The translations under genes and the position numbers were made by a program. This document shows positions 18,703 to 27,897 of a DNA stretch of 64,000 nt, one piece after another. Source of the DNA: an uncultured Bacteroidales bacterium (GTDB taxonomy: Bacteria; Bacteroidota; Bacteroidia; Bacteroidales; Muribaculaceae); assembly GCA_902787185.1 (NCBI GenBank), contig CADAFP010000002.1, positions 94,755 to 158,754 of the forward strand. Direction: 5' to 3'. Position 1 is the stretch's first letter, and every line of letters starts with the position of its first letter. The notes beneath the pieces are model-generated. The model did no database searches, had not been told where the DNA came from, and saw only the letters and a program-made list of their open reading frames with translations.

Positions 18703-21102
18703 ATGTATAGAATCCGTATCCTTTTCATCTTGACGTGTTTAGTGACTGCATGTGCCGCTATTGCCAACCCTGTTACTGAACACCAGGCGCGTGCAATCGC
18801 CACAAGTTTCCTGGCAAAACAGTTCCCCTCCCCCAAGTTGACTTCAGGTGCTCCAGCCACGGCTGTAACCCCTGTAACCCGACAAGCGGCGTACTATATC
18901 TTCAACGCCGCAGCCAATAGGGGCTTTGTGATTGTTGCAGGCGATGACCGTCTCCCCGCTGTGCTGGGCTACAGCGACAGCGGCAGCTATGATGCCGGTG
19001 ACGTGCCGCCTGCTTTGCAGGAATGGCTGGACGGTTATGCCGCCCAAGTTGAGGCCATCGCCGCCGGCGCGCAACCTGAGCCGCGCACCGCTTCACGTGC
19101 CCCCATCGCGCCGATGTTGCCCGTCCGGTGGGGCCAGGGTATGCCCTACAGCGTGCTGTTGCCCCACATCGACGGCAGCAGCTACGCGCACGCCTATGTG
19201 GGATGTGTGGCCGTGGCGATGGCCCAGATCATGGCCTATTGGCAATATCCCCAACGCCCCACGACGACGATTCCTGGCTACACCTCCAACAGCGGCAAGA
19301 CCTATCAGGTCGTCATGCCGTCGTTGACGCCCATCGACTTTGATTGGGAGGGCATGCACGACACCTATTACACCAACGACAGCACCAGCGACGCCTGCCT
19401 GGCGGTCGCCAACCTGATGCTGTACAGCACCACGTCGCTTCAGTCCAATTTCGGCCTGTCATCGACCGGCGGCTATACCCGCAACATTCCCGGCAAGTTA
19501 ATCACCTACTTCGGCTACAAAAACTCGGCCCACTACATCTATCGCGAGAACTTCAGCACCCAGTCATGGGAAGACACCATCTACAGCGAGTTGGCGGCAG
19601 GGCGTCCCGTGGCCTACGGCGGCAACAAGCAGTCGGCGGGGCACGCCTTTGTGTGCGACGGCTATGACGGCGAGGGACGTTTCCACATCAACTGGGGATG
19701 GGCCGGCAAGAGCAACGGCTACTTTCTCCTAAACCTGCTCAATCCCAGCGAAGAGGGCATCGGCAGCGCGGCGGGAGCCTACGGCTACGTCAAGGGACAG
19801 GGTGCAGCCATCGGCCTGGAACCGAACTATGACGGCATCGAGGGCACAGCGGCATTCACCTTCCAGGACCTCACCATCAACCGCAGCAACACGACACGCA
19901 GCTCCGCGTCCAGCAACTTCTCGGTAACGGTGTCGGGCAAATTTGTCAACAACACCAACGTCGCGTCGCAGTTCCGTCAGGGATGGGGATTGTACAGCCT
20001 TGACGGTGAACTGGTTGACGTGCTGTTCATGCGCTATTCCTCCAGCGCCGTGGCTAACGGCCAATACATTTCGGTAAGCAGCAGGACGCTGGACTTCGGC
20101 GGTGGCATCACCAGCGGCACCTACCGCATTCTGCCCATCTACTCCATCTATCCCGCCGAGGACTATAGGCCCTGCATCGGTTCAGAAGTGAACTACATCG
20201 AGGTGACCTTCAACGGCAGCTATTCCTGTTCCATCAAGGGCTACGGCACTGCTGGCACGACAACCAATTACACCGTGAACAGTTGCACCCTCTCGGGCAC
20301 TCAGAACCACGGCAAACCCTTGACCATCACGCTGAACGTCACCAACACTGGCGTCACGACCAACAATCTGGTCTATATGTTTGTGTATGGGGAACTTACC
20401 GCCATGGCACTTGCCGACATTGCCCTCGGAGAGACGGGCAACCTCGTGTTTGGCTATACGCCCGATGCGGCGGGGACCAAGGCACTGACGTTCTCGCTCA
20501 ACGAGAGCGGCACCCCGACCTTGTACAGCAAAAACATCACCATCAAGACCATGCCCACGGCTAACCTTGACGTGTCATACCGCATCTCCAACATCACCGA
20601 CGAGAGTGGGCGCGTCATCACCGCCGACCGCTACAGCATCATCGCCGATATCACCAACAACGGCACGACGGCCTACAACGAGGACTTCTCGGTGCGCCTG
20701 TACCGCATCAACAACAACGAGACCAATGTAGGCACCGAACTGCTCAGCCAGACACAACCGCTCTACCTCCCTGCCGGCGAGTCCACGAGCCTACAATTCG
20801 ACTTTGACCATGACCTCATCGACGGGTGGAAATACTTCTGCTACCTCTACTACTACAGCGATGGCGAGACCGTGGGAAAAGGCACCAAGTGGTATTACCT
20901 CAACATGACGGATGACACTTTCATCTTGGGCGATGTGGACCGTGACGGCAGTGTGGGCATCAACGACGTGACGGCACTCATTGACTATATCCTTAGCCAT
21001 CAGGGCGACATCGACCTCATGGCAGCGGATGTGACTCAAGACGGTCAAATCGACATTGCCGACGTGACGACCATCATCGACATGATTCTCGCTAAGGAGT
21101 AA
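18703..21102 (+). CDS. secreted streptopain-like (C10) cysteine protease with dockerin-like C-terminus
   Basis: This 799-residue protein has a signal peptide (1-22) and a SpeB/Spi-type prodomain (about 24-135) with EHQARAIATSFLAKQF and AYYIFNAAANRGFVIVAGDD. The catalytic domain has its Cys in YVGCVAVAMAQIMAYW and its His in GHAFVCDGYDG, followed by FHINWGWAGKSNGYF. A long Ig-like region (about 380-745) comes next. Two F-hand repeats close the protein (DVDRDGSVGIND and DVTQDGQIDIAD, about 746-798). Known family role: secreted broad-range proteolysis after self-cleavage of the prodomain. A -7 box TACCTTTG (18667-18674) supports the ATG at 18703. No type IX tail is visible, so the repeats may be the surface-attachment device. 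Confidence 0.9.
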   Translation: MYRIRILFILTCLVTACAAIANPVTEHQARAIATSFLAKQFPSPKLTSGAPATAVTPVTRQAAYYIFNAAANRGFVIVAGDDRLPAVLGYSDSGSYDAGDVPPALQEWLDGYAAQVEAIAAGAQPEPRTASRAPIAPMLPVRWGQGMPYSVLLPHIDGSSYAHAYVGCVAVAMAQIMAYWQYPQRPTTTIPGYTSNSGKTYQVVMPSLTPIDFDWEGMHDTYYTNDSTSDACLAVANLMLYSTTSLQSNFGLSSTGGYTRNIPGKLITYFGYKNSAHYIYRENFSTQSWEDTIYSELAAGRPVAYGGNKQSAGHAFVCDGYDGEGRFHINWGWAGKSNGYFLLNLLNPSEEGIGSAAGAYGYVKGQGAAIGLEPNYDGIEGTAAFTFQDLTINRSNTTRSSASSNFSVTVSGKFVNNTNVASQFRQGWGLYSLDGELVDVLFMRYSSSAVANGQYISVSSRTLDFGGGITSGTYRILPIYSIYPAEDYRPCIGSEVNYIEVTFNGSYSCSIKGYGTAGTTTNYTVNSCTLSGTQNHGKPLTITLNVTNTGVTTNNLVYMFVYGELTAMALADIALGETGNLVFGYTPDAAGTKALTFSLNESGTPTLYSKNITIKTMPTANLDVSYRISNITDESGRVITADRYSIIADITNNGTTAYNEDFSVRLYRINNNETNVGTELLSQTQPLYLPAGESTSLQFDFDHDLIDGWKYFCYLYYYSDGETVGKGTKWYYLNMTDDTFILGDVDRDGSVGINDVTALIDYILSHQGDIDLMAADVTQDGQIDIADVTTIIDMILAKE

Positions 21103-21119
21103 TGCCCCACCTTATTACG

Positions 21120-21167
21120 AAAAAGTCGCGTGACCCCGGCCAATGTGGGGGCCACGCGACTTTTTTT
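21120..21167. terminator. strong bidirectional terminator
   Basis: AAAAGTCGCGTG (21121-21132) pairs with CACGCGACTTTT (21153-21164), with further pairing ACCCC/GGGG inside. A-rich and T-rich flanks on either side make it usable on both strands. It lies between two converging genes. Confidence 0.9.
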
Positions 21168-21193
21168 CGCTACAGACAGTCAAGACCGTTCAA

Positions 21194-24100
21194 CTATCTG
21201 ACAATCTTGACGGTAGATGTGCTGCCGTCGCTATAGCGCGTCACGACGATATTGATGCCCTCAAACGGCCTGTCGCTTTGCATACCCATCACATTGTAGT
21301 AACGCACGTCAACAACTTGACGCAGAGCCACAAAGTTCTGAACCGAAGTGGGCGACGGGCTGTTGGGCAAGTCAAACGGATAAACCATGAAGCTGCCGTC
21401 GGGGGCGGTGGGCTTGGGCGACCTCATGCCGGAGGTGCCGCTGGGGGCACCCGGGTCGAAGGCCGAGCGGGCGATACCGGCATGGAAGGTGTAGGCGGTG
21501 TCCTGCAACTCGCTGGGTTTGCCGTAAATCTTGCCCGAGCTGGTGAGCCTGTTGAAGGTCCAATCCACATAGAAGCTGCCCGACAGGTCAAAGCCGTTGA
21601 TTCTGGTTCCCTGCTGGTTGTAAACCGTGAAGACGTCTTGGCCATTATATCCTTGTCCCATCCAGACACCCATCACATGGGCCACCTCCTGGATTTTGGG
21701 ATTCATGAAGAACAACAGGGTGTCTTGTACCACCGAGCCCGTTCCGGGATGCGCTCCGGGGTTGCCGTCGAGGCTGAGGTTAGCCTGGTTGAAGTTGAGC
21801 GACATGTAGTGGTTGTACAGGTAGTCGTTGTGCTTGGTCTCGTTGTTATCCTCACAGTAGCCATAGTAGCCCGTGGCATCGCCATTGAGCTCTGGCATCT
21901 GGCTCAACACGATGGTGTAGTTCTCGCCATCACTGTAGTGACCCTTAACGGTGCCGGCACTGAGTTTGGTATTCACCAGGGCATCGACGTCGACATCGGG
22001 GAAGTTGGAGAAGTCGAGTACCACCCAGTTGTTCTGCAGCCACTCAGAGGTCTGGAACCCGGCATACCTCACATAGTCGCCCTGGGTTTCAGCATTGATG
22101 TAGGTGGGATTGATTGAGAGGGCCTCGTCCCTTGCCCACAGCAGTTTGTACTGCTTCTGCTTCTCGGTGTTGTAATAATCGACAGCCCAGGCGCCAATCA
22201 GTTCATCCGAGACGATGACGTCGTTGTCGGGATCGATCTCGTCCTCAATATAGGCAAGCGGAGTCTCAATGACAGTATAGACGGCGGTGTTGCTCACCTT
22301 GATGTAGCCGATGTAGGACTCGCCGTACACGTCATGCCTGATGGGCTGCTCCAGATAGAAGGAGTCGCCCTGGGTGGGCGTGCCATTGTTCACTATATAA
22401 ACAAATGTGGCATCGTCCTCGTTCACGTTGTGGTAGTCGGCGATGGCATGGACGGTGCTCTCCAGGTCGCTGGTGAGCGTCACTTGGGTGCCCACAGGAT
22501 ACTCGCCGCTGGGCGGGTTAATCGTCAGTGACAGAGGGGTTTCCACGATGCGCATTTGCGTCATGGCCTTGTTCACATAGATGCGATAGACGCCAGCGGG
22601 AATCTTAAAGGCGTTGTTGGGATTGTTGCTGGACAGGGGTATCTCAGTCATGCCGTCATGCACGCCATAGTTGTTGGACGTGGCGGCGAGACGCTGGCCG
22701 TTGAGCAAGCCCCAGTCGCCGGCACCAGCCTGAGCCGTTTGCCAGGTGATGCCCGTGTCGATGCGTTTCGTGAGGCTGAAGTAGCCGTAGTCCTGATCGG
22801 CACCAGCATCATCATTGCCGCCCTTGAAGTAAACGTCAAGGTAATACTCCTCGTTGACAGCATCATAATTGAACTTGGGACCTGAAGCAACCCAGCTGGT
22901 GCGGCCCATGGCGGTACCCAGCAGGTACAGGTCGGGCTCGGTCTCGTAGAACTCGGCGCGGATTTTCACATGGGCACCAGGCATCACGAAGTGGTAGTTG
23001 TTGCCGTCGGCAGCGACCTCATCGGGGGTGAGCACCGTAGTATCATTGGTCGTAAGGTTAATCACGACAACCCGCTTGATGCGATAGCCCCAGTTGGTGC
23101 CGGACTTGAACTCGACCGTCTCACCCTCTTGCGACTGGTCTTCCCAAACACCGTCGGTGATGTTAATATAGCCGCCGTTATTGGGGTCACACTCCTTATA
23201 GACATTATAGGATTGGGCCAGCTTATACAGCCACACGCGGGTGTCACTGTCGGCCGTGCTCATCACCTTAAACGAGTGGTCGGTGTCGTCATACCTGATG
23301 GTGTGGCTCGAGTTGCTGTAATTGTCACCCATGAACCAGCACAGGAAATTGTAGTTGGTGCCGAAGTACATGAGGCCTCGGGAATAGTCATTGACACTGG
23401 TCGTGACGAGCAAGTTGCCCTGGTCGGTGCCTGTGCCGATACGGATATAACCGTTGTTCAAGGTGCTGAGTCGAGCCACACGGCGGGTAACCTGGTTACC
23501 ACTGCTGGTGTAGGTCGTGTCCTTGGCGCCCAGCATCCTGACCATGCAGGCATTGCCATCGACTTTGACCTTGGTCTTGGCAGCGTTCATCCACTCGACG
23601 ATATTGGCCGAGGGGAATGTGGCGTCGTCGGTCTTCTTGAAGCTCATGACCTTGTCATGATTCTGGCTCACAATGATATAGGTATCGCCATTAACCACCT
23701 GGCTGCGCTGCGTCACCAGCTCAAAGATGTCGCCATCCAGCTTGTCATAGGTGATCTCTACCGACCCGAAGCGCACGGGCTTGCCGTCGGCAGTGGTGAA
23801 CATGAAGGCCGCTGTCTGACCTTCCCACACGCCGTCATAGCCGTTGTTGGTGACATAATAGTTGCCCAATTGGCCCGGATAGGTGAAGTTGCTCACCAGC
23901 GAAATGGTCGTGGGACCCCAGTAGAAGCAGTCCAGATTGTCCTGGGTGGTGTTATCCACGCAGTGGAACACGACCTTCTTGATGATGTAGTTGGCCGAAC
24001 GCACCTCAAACGTCTTGGCTCGACGCTCGATAAGGTAGTTGTCGTTGTCAAGGCCATCGGTAAACGTCATCATGATACCGTCCTTGACGCAATAATAGAC

Positions 24101-24214
24101 GCCCGTACCATCTTGATACAGGCCCTCGCCACGATGGATAGTCACCGTGTACTCACTCGCCCAAATCGGAACCGACAGGACAAGCGCCATTAACATGAGT
24201 AAAACCTTCTTCAT
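21194..24214 (-). CDS. large secreted protein of unknown function with type IX-like C-terminal tail
   Basis: This 1006-residue protein has a clear signal peptide (1-19). The middle includes SusF-like beta segments (DLYLLGTAMGRTSWVASGPKF, then EEYYLDVYFKG and IPAGVYRIYVN). A region near 590-960 contains LTINPPSGEYPVGTQVTL, a bacterial Ig-like strand pattern. The last 40 residues contain YYNVMGMQSDRPFEGINIVV and end TSTVKIVR. The same tail ends the 1163-residue protein at 30117-33608 and looks like a type A C-terminal sorting signal. A -7 box TATATTTG (24324-24317 minus) gives a leader of roughly 95 nt. Molecular function not recognised; probably a surface or secreted binding protein exported by the type IX system. 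Confidence 0.72.
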   Translation of the reverse strand: MKKVLLMLMALVLSVPIWASEYTVTIHRGEGLYQDGTGVYYCVKDGIMMTFTDGLDNDNYLIERRAKTFEVRSANYIIKKVVFHCVDNTTQDNLDCFYWGPTTISLVSNFTYPGQLGNYYVTNNGYDGVWEGQTAAFMFTTADGKPVRFGSVEITYDKLDGDIFELVTQRSQVVNGDTYIIVSQNHDKVMSFKKTDDATFPSANIVEWMNAAKTKVKVDGNACMVRMLGAKDTTYTSSGNQVTRRVARLSTLNNGYIRIGTGTDQGNLLVTTSVNDYSRGLMYFGTNYNFLCWFMGDNYSNSSHTIRYDDTDHSFKVMSTADSDTRVWLYKLAQSYNVYKECDPNNGGYINITDGVWEDQSQEGETVEFKSGTNWGYRIKRVVVINLTTNDTTVLTPDEVAADGNNYHFVMPGAHVKIRAEFYETEPDLYLLGTAMGRTSWVASGPKFNYDAVNEEYYLDVYFKGGNDDAGADQDYGYFSLTKRIDTGITWQTAQAGAGDWGLLNGQRLAATSNNYGVHDGMTEIPLSSNNPNNAFKIPAGVYRIYVNKAMTQMRIVETPLSLTINPPSGEYPVGTQVTLTSDLESTVHAIADYHNVNEDDATFVYIVNNGTPTQGDSFYLEQPIRHDVYGESYIGYIKVSNTAVYTVIETPLAYIEDEIDPDNDVIVSDELIGAWAVDYYNTEKQKQYKLLWARDEALSINPTYINAETQGDYVRYAGFQTSEWLQNNWVVLDFSNFPDVDVDALVNTKLSAGTVKGHYSDGENYTIVLSQMPELNGDATGYYGYCEDNNETKHNDYLYNHYMSLNFNQANLSLDGNPGAHPGTGSVVQDTLLFFMNPKIQEVAHVMGVWMGQGYNGQDVFTVYNQQGTRINGFDLSGSFYVDWTFNRLTSSGKIYGKPSELQDTAYTFHAGIARSAFDPGAPSGTSGMRSPKPTAPDGSFMVYPFDLPNSPSPTSVQNFVALRQVVDVRYYNVMGMQSDRPFEGINIVVTRYSDGSTSTVKIVR

Positions 24215-24514
24215 AGGTACAAATTGAATTTTGGTAGGTTCAATTCATCCGATTATTCCAATCAAGGGAGAACCTGTTACCCTTAGATTCAATCATTATT
24301 GCCACTTTTCAATCTGCAAATATAATGATTGTTTTGTTCTATTCAACCGCTAACTATACATTTTTAACTTTTTCTTCAACAAAATGAGGCAAAAATCAAG
24401 GGAACATCCATGACAGCGGTCGAGGCTGCCTTGGATTTCCCTTGGTGTTATCCTTAATGGCTCAATAAAGCGCTCTCGGCGCTTGGGCGTGAGGCCCGGT
24501 TAGCGCGTGGTGCG
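24215..24514. other. intergenic region between the secreted-protein gene and cdd
   Basis: It holds the promoter of the downstream secreted-protein gene (TATATTTG, 24324-24317 minus) and, nearer cdd, CAAGGGAA (24396-24403) that can pair with the TTCCCTTG near 24437-24445 as a likely cdd terminator. A smaller AAGCGC/GGCGCTT hairpin lies at about 24467-24484. No other coding sequence is seen. Confidence 0.5.
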
Positions 24515-24979
24515 TCAAAATTCGGTAAACGATAGCGGCATGGTATCCTTGAAACTGTCGAGGATGTAGATTTTTTCCTTGCCGGCGAGAATCAGCTCGA
24601 TGGGATGGCCGTTTTTCTCAAACTCGAGGAAGGCTTGGCGGCAGACGCCGCAGGGCGCCGTGGGCTCCTCGACAAACTCGCCGCGGGTGAACGAGGTGAT
24701 GGCGACAGCCTTCACGGGCACACCCGGCCATTTGGCACCGGCGGCATAGAGCGCCGAGCGCTCGCCGCAGATGCCTGCAAAGGCCGCATTCTCCTGATTA
24801 GCACCGATAAACATCTCGCCGTTGTCGAGCAAGAGGGCTGCTCCCACCTTGAAGTTGCTATAGGGCGAATAGGAGTTCATCGTGGCCTCGCGAGCCATGT
24901 CCACCAATTTTTTTTGCTCCTCGGTGAGCTCTGTATAAGAATAAATCCTTACCTTTGTGGTGATTTTCTTTTCATTCAT
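24515..24979 (-). CDS. cdd: cytidine deaminase
   Basis: This 154-residue protein is the homotetrameric-type cytidine deaminase, which hydrolyses cytidine and deoxycytidine to uridine and deoxyuridine for pyrimidine salvage. The zinc site is complete: the first Cys with the catalytic Glu in GICGERSALYAAG and the two further Cys in APCGVCRQ. SYSPYSNFKVGAALL and GANQENAAF are the usual substrate-binding segments. The ATG at 24979 overlaps the ATG of the divergent glucosaminidase gene in a shared CATG. A minus-strand -7 box (TAAATTTG, 25017-25010) inside the neighbour's coding sequence fits as its promoter. Confidence 0.95.
   Translation of the reverse strand: MNEKKITTKVRIYSYTELTEEQKKLVDMAREATMNSYSPYSNFKVGAALLLDNGEMFIGANQENAAFAGICGERSALYAAGAKWPGVPVKAVAITSFTRGEFVEEPTAPCGVCRQAFLEFEKNGHPIELILAGKEKIYILDSFKDTMPLSFTEF
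24950..24957 (+). promoter_or_regulatory. -7 box for the glucosaminidase gene inside cdd
   Basis: TACCTTTG on the plus strand lies 20 bp before the ATG at 24978 and within the first codons of cdd. It decides between the starts at 24957 and 24978, because the upstream ATG would lie at or before the transcription start. Confidence 0.5.
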
Positions 24980-25742
24980 GTATAACAGAATATTTTGCTA
25001 CTTGGGACGCAAATTTATAGAAATATTTTCAATCCGCAAGCAAATTTCGCATTTTTGCTTATTTTTTGCGCTGTTTTGTGCCTTTTCGGCCCCTGCGCAG
25101 ACCAAACACCAACGATATCTGGACTACATTGAGCGCTACAAGGCGATAGCCCTGCAGGGAGAGCGCGAGTATGGCGTTCCGGCCAGCATCACTCTCGCCC
25201 AGGGGCTGCTCGAGAGCTACGTGGGGCAGAGCAAGATGGCGCTCGAGGCCAACAACCACTTTGGCATCAAGGCGTATAACTGGAAGGGCGAGGTCTATGG
25301 CCGCAGCGACTCGTTGCGTCAGGTGGGTTACCGCAAGTACGGCAGCCCCGAGGACTCCTTCATGGACCACGCGCGTTTCCTCCAGGGTCCCCGCTACAGC
25401 ATCCTCTACCACTTTGACGTGAAGGACTACCGCAGCTGGGCGCAGGGTCTGCGCGACTGCGGCTATGCCGAGGACGTCAACTATCCCACCAAGCTCATTA
25501 CCATCATCGAGCAATATGAGCTCTATGCCCTCAACGGCGGCAAGCGGCTCGACAGCGCCATCATCGTCCATGACAACAGCGATAGCGAAGAGACCACCGA
25601 CAACGGCCGCTGGCATCACCGCAAGCGCCGCAACCGCTCCCAGGAGCGCACCACCGTCCAGCAGGAGCAGGCCCCTGAGCGCCAGGAGTCCTACACACCC
25701 CTGCTGCAAGGCCGCGTCGCCTCGAGTGCCGACAATGATTGA
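24978..25742 (+). CDS. secreted glucosaminidase domain protein (peptidoglycan hydrolase)
   Basis: A 254-residue protein from ATG 24978. The hydrophobic stretch HFCLFFALFCAFSAPAQ acts as signal sequence after a long basic start. The glucosaminidase domain (about 45-190) has YGVPASITLAQGLLESYVG with the catalytic Glu, then ANNHFGIKAY and YGSPEDSFMDHARFL. Known role: cleaves N-acetylglucosaminyl bonds in peptidoglycan (LytG/FlgJ-like). No LysM repeats are seen; the C-terminal 60 residues are charged and rich in Arg, Gln and Glu, unlike the usual LysM ending. The gene shares its start region with cdd. Confidence 0.85.
   Translation: MYNRIFCYLGRKFIEIFSIRKQISHFCLFFALFCAFSAPAQTKHQRYLDYIERYKAIALQGEREYGVPASITLAQGLLESYVGQSKMALEANNHFGIKAYNWKGEVYGRSDSLRQVGYRKYGSPEDSFMDHARFLQGPRYSILYHFDVKDYRSWAQGLRDCGYAEDVNYPTKLITIIEQYELYALNGGKRLDSAIIVHDNSDSEETTDNGRWHHRKRRNRSQERTTVQQEQAPERQESYTPLLQGRVASSADND
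25010..25039 (-). promoter_or_regulatory. cdd promoter inside the glucosaminidase gene
   Basis: The minus strand has TAAATTTG at 25017-25010 with a TTG at 25039-25037 about 19 bp upstream, the Bacteroidales spacing. It lies in the first codons of the divergent gene. Confidence 0.45.
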
Positions 25743-25761
25743 AAGCGGGCTGGCGCCCGCT

Positions 25762-25803
25762 GATTAGGGATTAGAGATTAGGGATTAGGGATTAGGGATT
25801 AGT
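25762..25803. repeat. heptanucleotide repeat, six units
   Basis: Six 7-bp units of GATTAGG type (GATTAGG, GATTAGA, GATTAGG three times, GATTAGT) follow the glucosaminidase gene by 19 bp. They are followed by a short CTATAGTTT repeat at 25824-25855. Confidence 0.9.
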
Positions 25804-25886
25804 GAGGGGGTGGGCGCCCAGGCTATAGTTTCTATAGCATCTATAGTTTCTATAGATGGGATAGTAAAAAAAAAATCACTTTTTTG

Positions 25887-25918
25887 TTTGGCGCTCCACG
25901 CGAGTTGCACTACCTTTG
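25887..25918 (+). promoter_or_regulatory. kbl promoter
   Basis: TTTG at 25887-25890 and TACCTTTG at 25911-25918, 20 bp apart, precede the kbl start at 25973. Confidence 0.65.
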
Positions 25919-25972
25919 TGGCATCTAATTCAACCTTAACGATTAATAAACTTTTTAAAAAGAGAAATTATC

Positions 25973-27163
25973 ATGTTTGGAAAATTCCAGGATCATCTCC
26001 AGAAGGAGCTCGCCGACATCAAGGCTGCCGGTTTGTACAAGAACGAACGCATCATCACCACGCCGCAGCGCGCCGATATCAAGGTGAAGCCCAACGACGA
26101 GGTGCTCAACTTCTGTGCCAACAACTATCTGGGCCTCAGTGACAACAGCCGCCTGATCAAGGCTGCCACCGACACCATGTCCCACCATGGCTACGGCATG
26201 TCATCGGTACGTTTCATCTGCGGTACCAGCGATATCCACAAGGAACTTGAGGCTGCCATCGCCGACTATTTCCACACCGAGGACGCCATCCTCTACGGCT
26301 CCTGCTTCGACGCCAACGGCGGCCTGTTTGAGGCCCTGCTGACCGAGGAGGACGCCATCATCAGCGACTCGCTGAACCACGCTTCGATCATCGACGGTGT
26401 GCGCCTGTGCAAGGCCAAACGCTACCGCTATGCCAACGCCGACATGGGCGAGCTCGAGGAGTGCCTCAAGCAGGCCCAGGAGCAGCGCTTCCGCATCATC
26501 GCCACCGACGGTGTGTTCTCGATGGACGGCAACGTGGCTCCCATGGACAAGATTTGTGACCTGGCCGAGAAGTATGACGCCATGGTCATGGTCGATGAGT
26601 CGCACTCGGCAGGTGTCGTAGGCCCCACCGGTCACGGCGTGGCCGAGCAGTACAACATCTATGGCCGCATCGACGTGTTCACGGGCACCCTGGGCAAGGC
26701 CTTCGGTGGTGCCATGGGTGGTTTCACCACTGGCCGCAAAGAGATTATCGACATGCTGCGTCAGCGCTCGCGTCCCTACCTGTTCAGCAACAGCATCGCC
26801 CCCGGCATCGTGGGTGCCAGCATCGAGATGTTCAAGATGCTCAAAGAGAGCAACGCCCTGCACGACAAGCTGGTAGATAACGTGAACTACTTCCGCGACA
26901 AGATGCTCGCCGCTGGCTTCGACATCAAGCCGACGCAGAGCGCCATCTGCGCCGTGATGCTCTACGACGCCAAGCTGTCGCAGGACTTCGCCGCCGAACT
27001 GCAGAAGGAAGGCATCTATGTCACCGGCTTCTACTATCCCGTTGTTCCCAAGGGCCAGGCCCGCATCCGCGTGCAGGTTTCGGCCGGTCACGAGCGTGAG
27101 CACCTCGACAAGTGCATCAACGCTTTCATCAAGATCGGCAAACAGATGGGAATCATTAAGTAA
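25973..27163 (+). CDS. kbl: glycine C-acetyltransferase (2-amino-3-ketobutyrate CoA ligase)
   Basis: This 396-residue protein belongs to the alpha-oxoamine synthase family of PLP enzymes. It converts 2-amino-3-oxobutyrate and CoA to glycine and acetyl-CoA in threonine breakdown, and works with threonine dehydrogenase. Visible motifs are NFCANNYLGLSDN near the start, GYGMSSVRFICGTSDIHKELE, VDESHSAGVVGPTGHG with the PLP-binding Asp and His, and FTGTLGKAFGGAMGG with the PLP Lys. Full length matches the family. Sphingolipid-making Bacteroidales also carry the related serine palmitoyltransferase, but the substrate-loop sequence and length fit Kbl better. A 54-nt leader follows a good promoter. No tdh is adjacent. 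Confidence 0.93.
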   Translation: MFGKFQDHLQKELADIKAAGLYKNERIITTPQRADIKVKPNDEVLNFCANNYLGLSDNSRLIKAATDTMSHHGYGMSSVRFICGTSDIHKELEAAIADYFHTEDAILYGSCFDANGGLFEALLTEEDAIISDSLNHASIIDGVRLCKAKRYRYANADMGELEECLKQAQEQRFRIIATDGVFSMDGNVAPMDKICDLAEKYDAMVMVDESHSAGVVGPTGHGVAEQYNIYGRIDVFTGTLGKAFGGAMGGFTTGRKEIIDMLRQRSRPYLFSNSIAPGIVGASIEMFKMLKESNALHDKLVDNVNYFRDKMLAAGFDIKPTQSAICAVMLYDAKLSQDFAAELQKEGIYVTGFYYPVVPKGQARIRVQVSAGHEREHLDKCINAFIKIGKQMGIIK

Positions 27164-27352
27164 TTAGAAATGAGGAATTAGAAATGAGGAATGAACAGTT
27201 AACAGCGAGGTGTGACCCACAACTCCTAACTCCTAACTCCTAATTCCTAACTTCTAACTCCTAACTAATAAAAAAATAACCGCAATCATTTAAAACCCTG
27301 AAAGACCCCACTGAAGGTCGCTGGTGGCAACCCATCGGCGACCTTCTTCCGT

Positions 27353-27391
27353 CATATCAAACAACCATATCAAACAACCATATCAAACAAC
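27353..27391. repeat. three 13-bp direct repeats
   Basis: CATATCAAACAAC occurs three times head to tail at 27353, 27366 and 27379. They are followed by other AACAAC words to 27421 and then by complementary GTTGTT words from 27436. Confidence 0.9.
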
Positions 27392-27629
27392 ATGAACAAC
27401 GATAAACAACCTAAACAACAATTTTTTATTGAAAAAGTTGTTCCCGTTGTTTGAAAGAAAGAACGCGGATGCCCAAAAAACAAAAAAGTTGTTCCCGTTG
27501 TTCCATGTTGTTCAAGTTGTTTGAAAAATGTTCTTGTTGTTTGAAAAAAATCGTGCTGTTGTCACTGTAATCCACATTATATAATAAAAATTTAACTGAT
27601 TTTGTTTGGTCATATCCAAGATTTGGCAT

Positions 27630-27637
27630 TATCTTTG
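27630..27637 (+). promoter_or_regulatory. -7 box of the secreted-protein operon
   Basis: TATCTTTG fits TAnnTTTG. The start codon of the first operon gene is about 255 nt downstream of the expected transcription start, so the leader is unusually long. Confidence 0.55.
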
Positions 27638-27897
27638 CAGCAACTATAGACGTAATTTTGAGTATCGTAAAGTGACTTTGAGCAAAGAGTGAAGGACTGA
27701 CATTGATGATTGCTGTATCCCCTATGAGATATAAAAGCTTACATATCAATCCATTACCATCATAAAGCTTGCACATGACTAAAGTCGGCGAGCCGTACTC
27801 TTTAGCCGAGCGAAAGCTACCCAAAACCACTTTATTGATGCGCGATTACTCATGTTTGATGAATTTAAACCTATTTATTTTTAATTTTATCATAATT

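Larger units (their letters stand above)
27164..27897. other. 730-bp intergenic region: repeats, hairpin, long leader
   Basis: In order it holds heptanucleotide units ATTAGAA/ATGAGGA (27163-27204), six AACTCCT-type heptamers (27221-27262), a GAAGGTCGC/GCGACCTTC hairpin (27313-27346) that may end kbl, three 13-bp direct repeats (27353-27391), and GTTGTT-rich repeats (27436-27560). A TATCTTTG -7 box (27630-27637) then leaves about 255 nt of leader before the next gene. The leader has no clear known riboswitch fold that I can recognise. Confidence 0.7.

Noticed and set aside
27426-27830. Minus-strand frame of 134 codons in the kbl downstream region
   Set aside because: It translates GTTGTT repeats (QREQLFQ-like runs), overlaps a promoter and leader, and has no domain or ribosome site.
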